Source: Hyphomicrobium sp.
GTDB lineage: Bacteria > Pseudomonadota > Alphaproteobacteria > Rhizobiales > Hyphomicrobiaceae
Assembly: GCF_009026145.1 (NCBI RefSeq)
Contig: NZ_WBUE01000017.1
Span: 1-64,000, forward strand
DNA length: 64,000 bases
Reading direction: 5' to 3'
Shown: positions 55,217 to 63,366 of the stretch, piece after piece
Position numbering within the stretch: position 1 is the stretch's first letter
How the letters are laid out: every line of letters begins with the position of its first letter
Notes under the pieces: generated by a model
Databases searched by the model: none
Told to the model about the DNA's origin: nothing
Seen by the model: only the letters and a program-made list of their open reading frames with translations
Translations under genes and position numbers: made by a program

Positions 55217-56212
55217 ATGCAACCCTTAGATCCCATACCCGTCCACGACGTTGGCGCCGCCTACCCGCTGGAAACGCTAGGCCTCGAGACCGCGCGCGCC
55301 AACGCCCTGATCGACGGCGCCACGCGCGGCGTGCCGCGCACCGCCCTGCGCGCCCTCGATGCCGTCTCGCGCCGCTGGCTGGCCAAGCAGGACAGCGTGC
55401 ACCTGGGTGAGATCGATGCCATTGCCGCTCAGCTGGGGCGCCCCGGCGCCTACTTTCTGTCCGTCAACTACGAGTGGGGCTGCACCTGCCGGGTCGCACC
55501 GTCACCGGAGGGGACAAGTGCCCGCCTCGTGCGCGTGCTCGATTGGGTGACGCACGGCCTCGGCCGCTACGTCATCGCGGCGCGCGTCGCCGGCGCCGCC
55601 GGACCGTTCGTGACGCTCACCTGGCCCGGCTACACCGGCGTGTTGCAGGCCATGGCGCCGGGGCGCTTTTCAGCGGCGCTCAACCAGGCGCCGATGCGCC
55701 GGCCGCTCGGCCAGTTCCATCTCGACTGGGCCGTCGGCCGCCACCGCGTGTGGCGCATGCCGCACTTAACGCCCGCGCACCTCTTGCGCGAGGTGTTCGA
55801 GACAGCACCCTCGTTCGCCGATGCCAAGCGCATGCTCGCCGAGCGGCCGATCTCGACCCCGGCCATCTTCTCGCTCGCCGGGCTCAAGCCCGCGGAGACC
55901 GCCGTGATCGAGCGTACCGAGGACGAGGCGCGCGTGCATGAAGGTATCAACGCTGCCGCCAACCACTGGCAGACGCCCGGCTGGCGGGGGCACACGCGCG
56001 GCAACGACAGCGCCGGCCGCGCGCGCCAGATGCACTGCGTGTCGACGGCGCTCGATCCGGGCTTCGGCTGGTTGATACCGCCGGTCCTCAACTGGAATAC
56101 GCGCCTCGCCATGGTGGCCGACGCGCGCGAGGGGCGGCTCATCGCGCAAGGCTACGAGGTGGCAGGGCGCACGAGCACGCCGGCGACGGCGCCGCTCGAG
56201 CTTTCCACTTGA
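55217..56212 (+). CDS. Acid ceramidase/NAAA-like Ntn cysteine hydrolase
   Basis: 331-aa protein resembling the linear amide hydrolases (acid ceramidase, NAAA). Conserved-looking blocks: LSVNYEWGCTCRVAP with candidate nucleophile Cys, RVLDW (compare RNLDW in NAAA), FVTLTWPGYTGVLQAMAPG, FSAALNQAPMRR and IERTEDEARVHEG...AANHW. In this class the chain cleaves itself before the Cys, so residues ~1-90 would be a propeptide. No signal peptide is visible. Convergent with an alpha-oxoamine synthase gene (17-bp gap), hinting at amide-lipid chemistry. Substrate unknown. Confidence 0.65.
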   Translation: MQPLDPIPVHDVGAAYPLETLGLETARANALIDGATRGVPRTALRALDAVSRRWLAKQDSVHLGEIDAIAAQLGRPGAYFLSVNYEWGCTCRVAPSPEGTSARLVRVLDWVTHGLGRYVIAARVAGAAGPFVTLTWPGYTGVLQAMAPGRFSAALNQAPMRRPLGQFHLDWAVGRHRVWRMPHLTPAHLLREVFETAPSFADAKRMLAERPISTPAIFSLAGLKPAETAVIERTEDEARVHEGINAAANHWQTPGWRGHTRGNDSAGRARQMHCVSTALDPGFGWLIPPVLNWNTRLAMVADAREGRLIAQGYEVAGRTSTPATAPLELST

Positions 56213-56229
56213 GCGACGCCGCGCCGTGA

Positions 56230-57483
56230 TCAGCGCGCCAGGACGTCCTTGGCTACGTCCAATGCGTGCGTGATCTCTTCGGGCGTGAACTCGCAGCTGA
56301 GGAAGAACCGCAACCGGGCAGCGTTGACCGGCACGCCCGGCGACATGATCAGCGAGGTGTTGATGCCGCGCTCCAGCACCTGCGACACGGCCTTGGCGGC
56401 GCGCGTCGTGGAGCCCACCATGATGGGCAGCATGCCGATACCGATGGAGCGGCCTGTGTCGAGCCCGCGCGCCTTGGCCTCCCTGAGGAAGAGGGCGCCG
56501 TTCTCGTGCAGCTTCTTGACGCGCTGCGGCTCACGCTTGACGACGCGCAGCGCCGTGAGCGCGGCGGCCGTCATGCTGGGCGGCAAGCCGACCGAGAACA
56601 CGAAGCCGGGCGCGGAATAGCGCAGAGTATCGATGAGCTCGCGGTTGCCGGCGATGTAGCCGCCGCACGAGGCATACGCCTTGCTGAGCGTACCCATCCA
56701 GATGTCGACCTTGGCGCCGGGAACGCCGCAGTGCTCGGCGAGGCCGGCGCCGGTCTTCCCGAGCACGCCGCAGCCGTGCGCGTCATCGACCATCAGCCAG
56801 GCGCCGTAGCGCTCTTTGAGCTCGACGACGCGGGCGAGATCCGGAATATCGCCTTCGGTGGAGTAGAGGCCCTCGATGACGACGAGCGCGTTCTTATACT
56901 TGATGCGCTCTTCGCGCAGGATCTTTTCCAGCGCCTCGAGATTGTTGTGGCGGAATGTCATCGTCTTCGCGCCCGACAGGCGCATGCCGACCACGGCGCT
57001 GTTGTGCACGAATTCGTCGTGCACGATGAGATCGTCAGCGCTCATGATCGTGCCGATGGTCGACACGTTGGCGGCGTGACCGCTGACGAACACCAGCGCG
57101 CCTTCGACGCCGATCGTGCGCGCAATCTCCTGTTCCAGCTCGCGGTGCAGCGGCGTGTCACCGGAGACCATGCGGCTCGCCGACACGGAGGTGCCGTAAG
57201 CGTCGATGGCGGCTTTCGACGCCGCGATGAGGTCGGGATGCTTGCTCAAGCCGAGATAGTCGCACCAGGCGAAGTTGAGCACCGGCTTGCCGTCGATCAG
57301 CGTGTGCCGCCCTTGCGGGCCCTCGGTCGAGCGGAAGAACGGGTTCTCGATGCCGAGCAGTGCACCGAGGTTCTGGTGATGCTTGATCGATTTATATTCC
57401 GGCAACGACGAGAAGGGGCTGGCGACCATGTCGCGGTCGAGCCTGGCGCGCAGCTTGTTCAGCGTCTGTGGCATGATGTTCAT
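56230..57483 (-). CDS. Alpha-oxoamine synthase (KBL/BioF/SPT family)
   Basis: 417-aa PLP enzyme that condenses an acyl-CoA (or acyl-ACP) with an amino acid. PLP-lysine motif GTLSKAYASCGGYIAGN, DDAHGCGVLG (Asp and His by the cofactor) and VFVSGHAANVSTIGTIMS are present. The sequence does not start like HemA (5-aminolevulinate synthase) and has a distinctive N-terminal ASPFSSLPEYKSIKHHQN, nearer to serine palmitoyltransferase-like and polyketide-linked members. ATG at 57483 has AGGAG upstream. It follows a 76-codon gene by 45 bases. Candidates: sphingoid-base, alpha-aminoketone signal or other lipid synthesis; none proven. Confidence 0.82.
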   Translation of the reverse strand: MNIMPQTLNKLRARLDRDMVASPFSSLPEYKSIKHHQNLGALLGIENPFFRSTEGPQGRHTLIDGKPVLNFAWCDYLGLSKHPDLIAASKAAIDAYGTSVSASRMVSGDTPLHRELEQEIARTIGVEGALVFVSGHAANVSTIGTIMSADDLIVHDEFVHNSAVVGMRLSGAKTMTFRHNNLEALEKILREERIKYKNALVVIEGLYSTEGDIPDLARVVELKERYGAWLMVDDAHGCGVLGKTGAGLAEHCGVPGAKVDIWMGTLSKAYASCGGYIAGNRELIDTLRYSAPGFVFSVGLPPSMTAAALTALRVVKREPQRVKKLHENGALFLREAKARGLDTGRSIGIGMLPIMVGSTTRAAKAVSQVLERGINTSLIMSPGVPVNAARLRFFLSCEFTPEEITHALDVAKDVLAR

Positions 57484-57528
57484 GGCAGTTACTCCTAAGC
57501 TGCGCGGCCGCATTGCCGCGCTGACCGA

Positions 57529-57759
57529 TCAGAATCTCGAGTAGACACCGAGGTGAAAATCGAAGCCGCCGGTCGCGTCGTCTGACGCGTCGACCTTGTC
57601 GCCGCCGTTGGCCGGACCGTCGGCCGGAGCGTGCGGGAACGGATCTTCGAAGGTCGCGATGACGCCGAAGCGATCCTCGCGGATTAGGCCACCGAACGGA
57701 TGGCCGGCGAATGGAGCCTGCTCCTCGACGGCATGCGACTCGTGCGACGGATAACTCAT
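57529..57759 (-). CDS. 76-residue protein ahead of the oxoamine synthase
   Basis: Small soluble protein, acidic and His/Asp/Gly rich (MSYPSHESHAVEEQAPFAG ... GGFDFHLGVYSRF). It has an unusually strong Shine-Dalgarno (AAGGAGAGG) 5-6 bases before its ATG, and its stop is 45 bases upstream of the oxoamine synthase start, so co-transcription is likely. No signal peptide, span, Cys or known fold. It may be a partner protein or a peptide substrate; both are guesses. Confidence 0.65.
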   Translation of the reverse strand: MSYPSHESHAVEEQAPFAGHPFGGLIREDRFGVIATFEDPFPHAPADGPANGGDKVDASDDATGGFDFHLGVYSRF

Positions 57760-57889
57760 AGAACCTCTCCTTATGTCCTCGCGCGGGGCTCGCGGCGCGA
57801 AGTGGAGATGGTTTTAGGAGAATGATCGGCCTCGGCGCTGTTCCGGTAGGAACACCCCGTAATCAATGAAGGTAAAGGCGCGGCGGACC

Positions 57890-59278
57890 TCAGCCGGCGT
57901 TGCGCTTCTGCCCCGACCAGTCGACCTGTAGGGTCGAGAACATGACGACCGCTAGCATCACGAAGCCGGCAATGGCGCCGGCGAGCAGCGCATAGTCCTC
58001 GAGCCGCAGGATGAGGTACAAGAGCCCATATAGGACGAAGAATGCACCAGCCATGACGAGCCCCTTGTTGAGGCTCGCCTGCACCCGCGCCACATACAGA
58101 GACAGGAGCCCGCCGGTCGCTACGGCGGCAATGAGATAGGCGCGCAGGAAGCCGATCTGCTCGGCGAACGACAACAGCAGCACGTAGAAGAAGATCATCG
58201 TCAGGCCGACGAACAGGTACTGCACCGGATGCACTTGCCGCGCCGAGCGGATCTCGAGAAGGAACACGGCCATGAAGGCGGTGGCCAGGAACATCATGGC
58301 ATATTTCGCGGCGCGACTGACGAGCTGGTAGAAGTCGACCGGCACGATGAAACGCACCCCGAAGCTGTAGGGCGCCATGCGCTCCAGCTCCTGCTCTCCG
58401 AGGCTCCACGCTTGCGGGACGCTGCGTGCCAAGTGCGGGATCTGCCAACGGGCAGCGAATGCGGCCGGGTTGAGCACACGGTCGTTGGGCAGGAAGGCGC
58501 CCATGAAGCTCGGGTCGCGCCAGTCGGATGTCAGCTCGACGGTCGTCTGCTGCGCCACGGGGGCGAATGTCAGCTCGGACGAGCCGTTGATCGTGAGCGA
58601 GAATTTGAAGTTGAAAGCATTGAGTCCGGTGGGCGTCGCATCGGGCGCCGTGCCGGGGGAGGCGAACAACTTCGTGGCCGAGGCAAGCCGCACATGGATG
58701 CCGTTGGCACTCGTCGCCGGCACGCCGATGCTCGGCTCGAAGGGGAGCGTCTCGCTGCCGTCGATGCTGAGCGAAGCGGCCGCCTTCAGCCCCGATACGT
58801 CGCTCACCGCCACTGCCAGCACCGCATCGCGCCAGCGCACGGATTGCGCATCGGCTACGACCTCGCTGATGTCGGGGGCTGCGAAGCTTCCCTCGAAATC
58901 GAGAAAGCCCGTATAGACCGCCACGTCATAGATCGAGCGGTGCAGCACCTTGGTGGTCGCCTTGCCGGTGATCTTGAGCGACTGCGGCAGAAACACCGCG
59001 CGCTTCTCCACCAACTCCTCGACGCGCTTGTCGCCCTCTCCCGTGATGCGCCGCACCGTGTAGGGGACGATCAGCAGCGGCCCGTCGATGTACTGCGAGC
59101 GTCCCCACTCGTTGGCCACGCTCTGGCGCACGCCCTCGGCGCGCTGCTCACGCTCGCCGATCAGCCCCCAGACCAGGAGAAGGGGAATCGTCAGGACCAG
59201 TATTAGTCCGCAGATGAGTAAGAATTTGAAACCGGGGCTGGCGAGCAGGCGCCCGACGGCGGCGGACAGGCTTTCCAC
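57890..59278 (-). CDS. creD: CreD-like inner-membrane protein
   Basis: 462-aa protein with one N-terminal span (FLLICGLILVLTIPLLLVWG), a large periplasmic domain (~45-320) and five to six spans at the C-terminus. CreD blocks: GLIGEREQRAEGVRQSVANEWG, QYIDGPLLIVPY, and YSFGVRFIVPVDFYQLVSRAAKYA. In Gammaproteobacteria creD belongs to the CreBC regulon and affects colicin E2 tolerance and envelope state; no creBC is near here. Start is GTG at 59278. 130 bp downstream lies the 76-residue protein gene on the same strand. Confidence 0.9.
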   Translation of the reverse strand: MESLSAAVGRLLASPGFKFLLICGLILVLTIPLLLVWGLIGEREQRAEGVRQSVANEWGRSQYIDGPLLIVPYTVRRITGEGDKRVEELVEKRAVFLPQSLKITGKATTKVLHRSIYDVAVYTGFLDFEGSFAAPDISEVVADAQSVRWRDAVLAVAVSDVSGLKAAASLSIDGSETLPFEPSIGVPATSANGIHVRLASATKLFASPGTAPDATPTGLNAFNFKFSLTINGSSELTFAPVAQQTTVELTSDWRDPSFMGAFLPNDRVLNPAAFAARWQIPHLARSVPQAWSLGEQELERMAPYSFGVRFIVPVDFYQLVSRAAKYAMMFLATAFMAVFLLEIRSARQVHPVQYLFVGLTMIFFYVLLLSFAEQIGFLRAYLIAAVATGGLLSLYVARVQASLNKGLVMAGAFFVLYGLLYLILRLEDYALLAGAIAGFVMLAVVMFSTLQVDWSGQKRNAG

Positions 59279-59495
59279 AACTGGTCTCCACAGCGAGCAA
59301 TATCGCGGCGGAGGAAATAGCAGGCGCGTGGCGCGAACAAGTCAGCAATTTGGCGGGAATTCCTGGAAATTTCGGAAGTCCGCGCCCCACGCGCGACGTT
59401 CTTGGGCGGCATCTCTGATGCAATCCTCGACAGAACTAGGCGGCACACTATATCTTACGATATCTTAGGGGGACCAACAGATCCGGAGCCCTATT

Positions 59496-59870
59496 ATGAT
59501 TGAGGAGAATTGGGTTAGGCGAAAATTGCAGGCGCTCCCTACGCTGGGGGCCAGTGAGGGAATCGGAGCTGTGCAGCGGGGCAGGATTAGCCGCGTTGTG
59601 CCCGGTAGACTCGTCTACGTAGAAGCGGAAACGGAGGAAACGCGGACCGCGACCCCGATCGAAACTTATGCCGTCAAGTTGAACAACGTGCTTGTCGAGC
59701 GTGCCGATAATTTGGCGCCATACCGCGGCGAATCCTTTGCGGAGTTGGGCTTGGCCGCGGGGGCGGAGGTATTCATTGTGAGGGGTTCACACGGTCCAGA
59801 GGTGAACGCGGTGGTGGTTCCCACCCAGCCCATGAAGCGCAGTCTGCGTCGCTACATCAAGCAGCCCTAG
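59496..59870 (+). CDS. 124-aa protein of unknown function
   Basis: Protein predicted to be mostly beta strands, without signal peptide or span (MIEENWVRRKLQALPTLG ... MKRSLRRYIKQP; basic tail). GGAG lies 7-8 bases before the ATG. Its DNA and the upstream gap (59279-59495, with AT-rich repeats TATCTTA at 59451-59467) look less GC-rich than the flanks. It precedes the papain-fold hydrolase gene by 49 bp on the same strand, suggesting joint function or joint acquisition. No family recognised. Confidence 0.65.
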   Translation: MIEENWVRRKLQALPTLGASEGIGAVQRGRISRVVPGRLVYVEAETEETRTATPIETYAVKLNNVLVERADNLAPYRGESFAELGLAAGAEVFIVRGSHGPEVNAVVVPTQPMKRSLRRYIKQP

Positions 59871-59919
59871 AATCCAGCAGCCCAGCCTATAGTCACTCAA
59901 TTTTCGCTTTTCATTTTAG

Positions 59920-60603
59920 ATGTCCGATGGCCTTCTGCCGGCTACTGCTCCGGCCCGCAAAGAACGAGTAGATCGAGAACTCCCGCAAGAGGCTCGGTCG
60001 TGGGGTCGCATACTGGACCTCACGCATCTCGAGGCGGGCGATCTGCTGTTGTTTCGCAACGTTCCACCTCATATAGACCGCGTCGCCAAAGCCATTGTTT
60101 CGGCGCAGTCCAAGGGCGGGTTGCATGAGCGCCACGCCCAATGGACACATGCAGCGGTCTATTTGGGCGACGGCGAACACGTATGTGAGGCAAACTTTGG
60201 CCTCGCGGGGTTTCCCCGCGGTGTGATCATGCGATCAGCGCATTGTTATTGCGATGGGACGTATGCAATTAGGGCCCGGCGTCCGCGAAATATGGATGAG
60301 CGGCAACGTCTGCGGATTGCGCTCGGCGCAATGAGTAACCTAGGCAAAGGCTATAGCCTTGGCCAGATTTTCAGCTTTTGGAGTGCGGCTCGTACCGGTC
60401 GAGGATTTTGGTCTTCCACGCCACGGGGACCTCGGTTCAAAGTTAGAGCCCTTGTCTGCTCGACGCTGTACCAAGACGCCTTCAATTTTGCCTATCAGGG
60501 AACGACAGTAAGGATGGGTTCCCTTTGTACGCCGGCGCACCTAAGCGCCAGCACGGATTTCGAACCGTCGGATCCCCAGTTGAACTGGCTAGAAATTGAG
60601 TAG
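59920..60603 (+). CDS. Permuted papain-fold hydrolase (YiiX/NlpC-P60-like)
   Basis: 227-aa protein with the circularly permuted NlpC/P60 order: GDLLLFRN strand, then the His in AQWTHAAVYLGDG, an acidic/polar residue in HVCEAN, and the Cys nucleophile late in ALVCSTLYQDAFNFAY. No signal peptide, so it acts in the cytoplasm or is exported by a dedicated route. Such enzymes cleave peptide or lipid amide bonds. Weak Shine-Dalgarno. Codon use is less GC-rich than neighbours, hinting at transfer together with the preceding gene. Confidence 0.72.
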   Translation: MSDGLLPATAPARKERVDRELPQEARSWGRILDLTHLEAGDLLLFRNVPPHIDRVAKAIVSAQSKGGLHERHAQWTHAAVYLGDGEHVCEANFGLAGFPRGVIMRSAHCYCDGTYAIRARRPRNMDERQRLRIALGAMSNLGKGYSLGQIFSFWSAARTGRGFWSSTPRGPRFKVRALVCSTLYQDAFNFAYQGTTVRMGSLCTPAHLSASTDFEPSDPQLNWLEIE

Positions 60604-60635
60604 GGCGTGAGCAGATCTCGCATCCGGGAGGCGCT

Positions 60636-61466
60636 TTAGGCGCTCGCCGCTTGCACCTCGGGAGGCCGCTCGTCGGTCCACACCTTGAAGGTCTTCAAGG
60701 TATGGGGGCCGAAGGAGTTGACCAGCGGCACGTCGGTGGCATCGCGCCCGCGCGCCACGACGATGCGGCCGATGCGCGGCGTGTTGTGACGCGCATCGAA
60801 CGTGCACCAGCGGTTCTCCAGGTACACCTCCGTCCAGGCGCTGAAGTCCATCGGCGCCGGACTGGGAGGCACGCCGATGTCGCCGAGGAAGCCGTTGACG
60901 TAGCGGGCCGGAATGTTGAGGCAGCGGCACAGGGCGATCATCAGGTGGGCGAAGTCGCGGCACACGCCCTTCTTTTCCTCGAAGGCTTCCAGCGCCGTGC
61001 GCGTCCCCCGCGCATGCTCGTAGCCGAAGGTCAGGTGGCTATGCACGAAATCGCAGATGGCCTGCACGCGCGTCCAGCCCGGCTTGACGCTGCCGAACAG
61101 GTCCCAGGCGACTTGGCTGAGCCGATCGGTCTCGCAGTAGCGGCTGCCGAGCAGGAAGCTGAGCAGATAGTGCGGAAGCAGCTCGACGGGCACTTCGCGT
61201 GCGTGCGGCGCCACCTCGTCTGGCTTGCCGCTATCGACGATGGTGCCGTCGAGGCGCAGCATGATATCGCCGGCCGGCGCCATGAGCCTCCGGCACTGAT
61301 TGCCGAACCCGTCGAGGTACATCATCGAGGGCGCTGCGGGCAGCGCGTGAAACGGCGCCTCCGAGTTGATGTCCTTGCGCCGCTCGGGATGCACGTCGAG
61401 CAGGCAGATCAATGGGGTGGCTCTGGGGACCGAGATGCCGATCTCATAGCCGTAGTTGATGAGCAT
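60636..61466 (-). CDS. Transglutaminase-like cysteine protease family protein
   Basis: 276-aa cytoplasmic protein with an N-terminal beta region (~1-90) and the transglutaminase core: Cys in EKKGVCRDFAHLMIALCR and Asp in RWCTFDARHN. The position usually His in the motif (H/x)AW.E.YL reads FSAWTEVYL, i.e. Ser. The next His is in DARHN. Activity is therefore not certain. ATG at 61466 has AGAGGAAT upstream and begins MLINYGYEIG; 37 upstream codons were left out. Divergent from the GbsR-like gene. Confidence 0.82.
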   Translation of the reverse strand: MLINYGYEIGISVPRATPLICLLDVHPERRKDINSEAPFHALPAAPSMMYLDGFGNQCRRLMAPAGDIMLRLDGTIVDSGKPDEVAPHAREVPVELLPHYLLSFLLGSRYCETDRLSQVAWDLFGSVKPGWTRVQAICDFVHSHLTFGYEHARGTRTALEAFEEKKGVCRDFAHLMIALCRCLNIPARYVNGFLGDIGVPPSPAPMDFSAWTEVYLENRWCTFDARHNTPRIGRIVVARGRDATDVPLVNSFGPHTLKTFKVWTDERPPEVQAASA

Positions 61467-61700
61467 ATGGGGAATTCCTCTGGGCGGTGGCCGTAACGCG
61501 CGCCGGTCCGCGCGGTTCCTGCTCGAAGCAACGCTTTGTCGAGTGAGGGCCGCTGGTCTTCCGCGAAAAATCCGCAATGCGATCTAGGTAGCCATCGTAG
61601 CACTCGTGGCTACGCGGCGATATCGGCATCACTGTGCCACGGCGCGCATAATCGAGGCGGTTTCCTGCCCAAAATCGCGGCAGTGACACCCGAGACACCG

Positions 61701-61746
61701 TTGACAAAGCGGCCGCTCCCGTCTCATATTTCTGTAATGACAGAAA
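61701..61746 (+). promoter_or_regulatory. Promoter and operator-like palindrome at the GbsR-like gene
   Basis: TTGACA (61701-61706) and CATATT (61725-61730) stand 18 bases apart as a sigma-70-type promoter. TTTCTGT-AATG-ACAGAAA (61729-61746) is a perfect 7-bp inverted repeat whose 4-base centre holds the start codon ATG of the regulator. The start site predicted from the -10 box falls at or next to that ATG, implying a leaderless or nearly leaderless message that the protein could repress itself. Confidence 0.6.
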
Positions 61747-62324
61747 CAAGTGTACATACTGACAGCTTGCCCGGCACGGTGGAGCGCTTTGTCGTGCACT
61801 GGGGCGAGATGGGCTCCTCGTGGGGCGTCAACCGCTCGGTCGCGCAGATCCACGCTCTGCTTTACCTCAGCGAATCTCCGCTCACCGCCGAGGACATCGC
61901 CGAGCGGCTGGGCATGGCACGCTCGAACGTGTCGACCAGCCTGCGCGAGCTCCTGACTTGGAACCTCATCCGCCGCGTGCATGCCATGGGCGACCGACGC
62001 GACTACTACGAGGCCGAGGCCGACATGTTCGAAATGGTCCGGCGCATTGCGCTGGGACGCAAGGCACGCGAGATCGACCCTGCGCTCGCCGTCTTGCGCA
62101 GTTGCGTCGCAGAGGTGAAAGCCGACGCCAGTGTTCCCCCGGGGATACGCAAGCGGCTCTCCGCCATGCTCGACTTCACCGAGACCGTCGATCGTAGCTT
62201 CGGCGAGATCATGCGTCTGCCGGCGCCGACGCTGATGCGGCTCATCCGCATGGGCGGCGCCATTGCCCGCTTCGCCGGGCGCAAGTCCCATAGGAAGCCG
62301 TCACGTGGAACGCGGTCGGCATGA
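61737..62324 (+). CDS. GbsR/MarR family transcriptional regulator
   Basis: 195-aa DNA-binding protein with a winged helix near the N-terminus (SVAQIHALLYLSESPLTAEDI, AERLGMARSNVSTSLRELL, then WNLIRRVHAMGDRRDYYEA as wing) and a helical C-terminal dimerisation part. GbsR relatives respond to small osmolytes or metabolites; ligand unknown. ATG at 61737 lies inside a palindrome (separate entry) and lacks a Shine-Dalgarno, fitting leaderless start. Followed by the DUF4166 gene with 16 bp between. Confidence 0.85.
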   Translation: MTETSVHTDSLPGTVERFVVHWGEMGSSWGVNRSVAQIHALLYLSESPLTAEDIAERLGMARSNVSTSLRELLTWNLIRRVHAMGDRRDYYEAEADMFEMVRRIALGRKAREIDPALAVLRSCVAEVKADASVPPGIRKRLSAMLDFTETVDRSFGEIMRLPAPTLMRLIRMGGAIARFAGRKSHRKPSRGTRSA

Positions 62325-62340
62325 ACGGGGGAGACACGCC

Positions 62341-63030
62341 GTGCCGGCACTGGAGGAACGCAATTTAGTCGACGCGCAGCCGCCGTGCGATCTGGCCCCG
62401 GTCGCGCTGCCAGTCACATCGCCCGAGATCGGGGACTTACGGTTCCGCACGCTCGTCGGCGAGGCAGCCTGGGCGCAACTGCCCGAGGCCGTACGGCGCC
62501 GGTTCTCCAAATGCCTCGGCCCCGAGGAGACGCTCATCTACCAGGGCCGCGTCGTCGCCACCGAGCTATCGAGGCTGGGGCGCGTGCTGGCGTTCCTTGC
62601 CCGTGCCATCGGTTCGCCGCTGCCACTCACCAATGGCGCCACGGGCCCGGCACTCGTGGTCGTTACCGAGGACGCGCGCCTCGGCGGGCAGAGCTGGCTC
62701 CGGATCTACACGCGGCCAGGCCGCTTCCCGCAGGCGATCCACTCGGCAAAGCGCTTCTGCGGCCCCACGGGGCTGGAGGAATACGTCGGCTGCGGCATCG
62801 GCATGGCGCTGCGCATCAGCGTCGAGGAGGGCGCCCTCGTCTTCCGCTCGGCTGGCTATTTTCTCGCGTTGGCCGGCCGGCGCCTGCCGCTGCCGCGTTT
62901 GCTGCATCCTGGCCACATGCAGGTCGAGCACCGCGACCGGGGGGATGGCACCTTCGCCTTCTCGCTGGCATTGATACACCCGCTGTTCGGCTGCCTCGTG
63001 TACCAGCTTGCCGTCTTCCATGATGCGTGA
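62341..63030 (+). CDS. DUF4166 domain protein
   Basis: 229-aa protein with the DUF4166 pattern: FRTLVGEAAWAQLPEAVRRR near the N-terminus, FLARAIGSPLPLTNG, and the C-terminal MQVEHRDRGDGTFAFSL. This domain often sits at the end of saccharopine-dehydrogenase-like or SDR proteins or stands alone; its function is unknown. GTG at 62341 has GGGGGAG ahead and was preferred to a longer frame overlapping the regulator. Likely an operon with the GbsR-like gene. Confidence 0.82.
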   Translation: MPALEERNLVDAQPPCDLAPVALPVTSPEIGDLRFRTLVGEAAWAQLPEAVRRRFSKCLGPEETLIYQGRVVATELSRLGRVLAFLARAIGSPLPLTNGATGPALVVVTEDARLGGQSWLRIYTRPGRFPQAIHSAKRFCGPTGLEEYVGCGIGMALRISVEEGALVFRSAGYFLALAGRRLPLPRLLHPGHMQVEHRDRGDGTFAFSLALIHPLFGCLVYQLAVFHDA

Positions 63031-63071
63031 GCGTGCTCGCGCAAGCCGGCGCGGACGGCTATGATCACCGC

Positions 63072-63284
63072 ATGACTCGCCGCGCCGTACGTCTGATCTG
63101 GGTTCTGACCGGGCTGTGCCTCGTGGCCGGCGTGCTGGTTAGCGCGGCCATTTGGCTTGGGGCACCCGACCGGCCCTGGCAGCACGCCTTGAAGGAGCTT
63201 TCGACGCTGCTCGACGTGGTGGCGCTGCTGCTGTGGATGGGCATCTTCGCCATCTACTGGGCGCGGCGTCGGCGGCGCCCTTAA
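63072..63284 (+). CDS. Small membrane protein with two spans
   Basis: 70-aa protein: basic start (MTRRAVRL), span 1 (IWVLTGLCLVAGVLVSAAIW), loop with GAPDRPWQHALKEL, span 2 (LDVVALLLWMGIFAIYWA), and an RRRRRP tail. A GTG at 63027 that overlaps the DUF4166 stop as GTGA is an alternative, coupled start. Family unknown; probably the last gene of the GbsR-like operon. Confidence 0.55.
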   Translation: MTRRAVRLIWVLTGLCLVAGVLVSAAIWLGAPDRPWQHALKELSTLLDVVALLLWMGIFAIYWARRRRRP

Positions 63285-63366
63285 AGCACAGCGCGCCGGG
63301 ACACCCCGCGGGCCCGGCGCGCTTCTCAAGTCGCAATTCCCGAGAGACCAAAGGGATTGCGATTAT

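Noticed and set aside
56230..57483. 5-Aminolevulinate synthase (hemA)
   Set aside because: Family is right, but the N-terminus differs from HemA and the context gives no link to heme; kept as an oxoamine synthase of unknown product.
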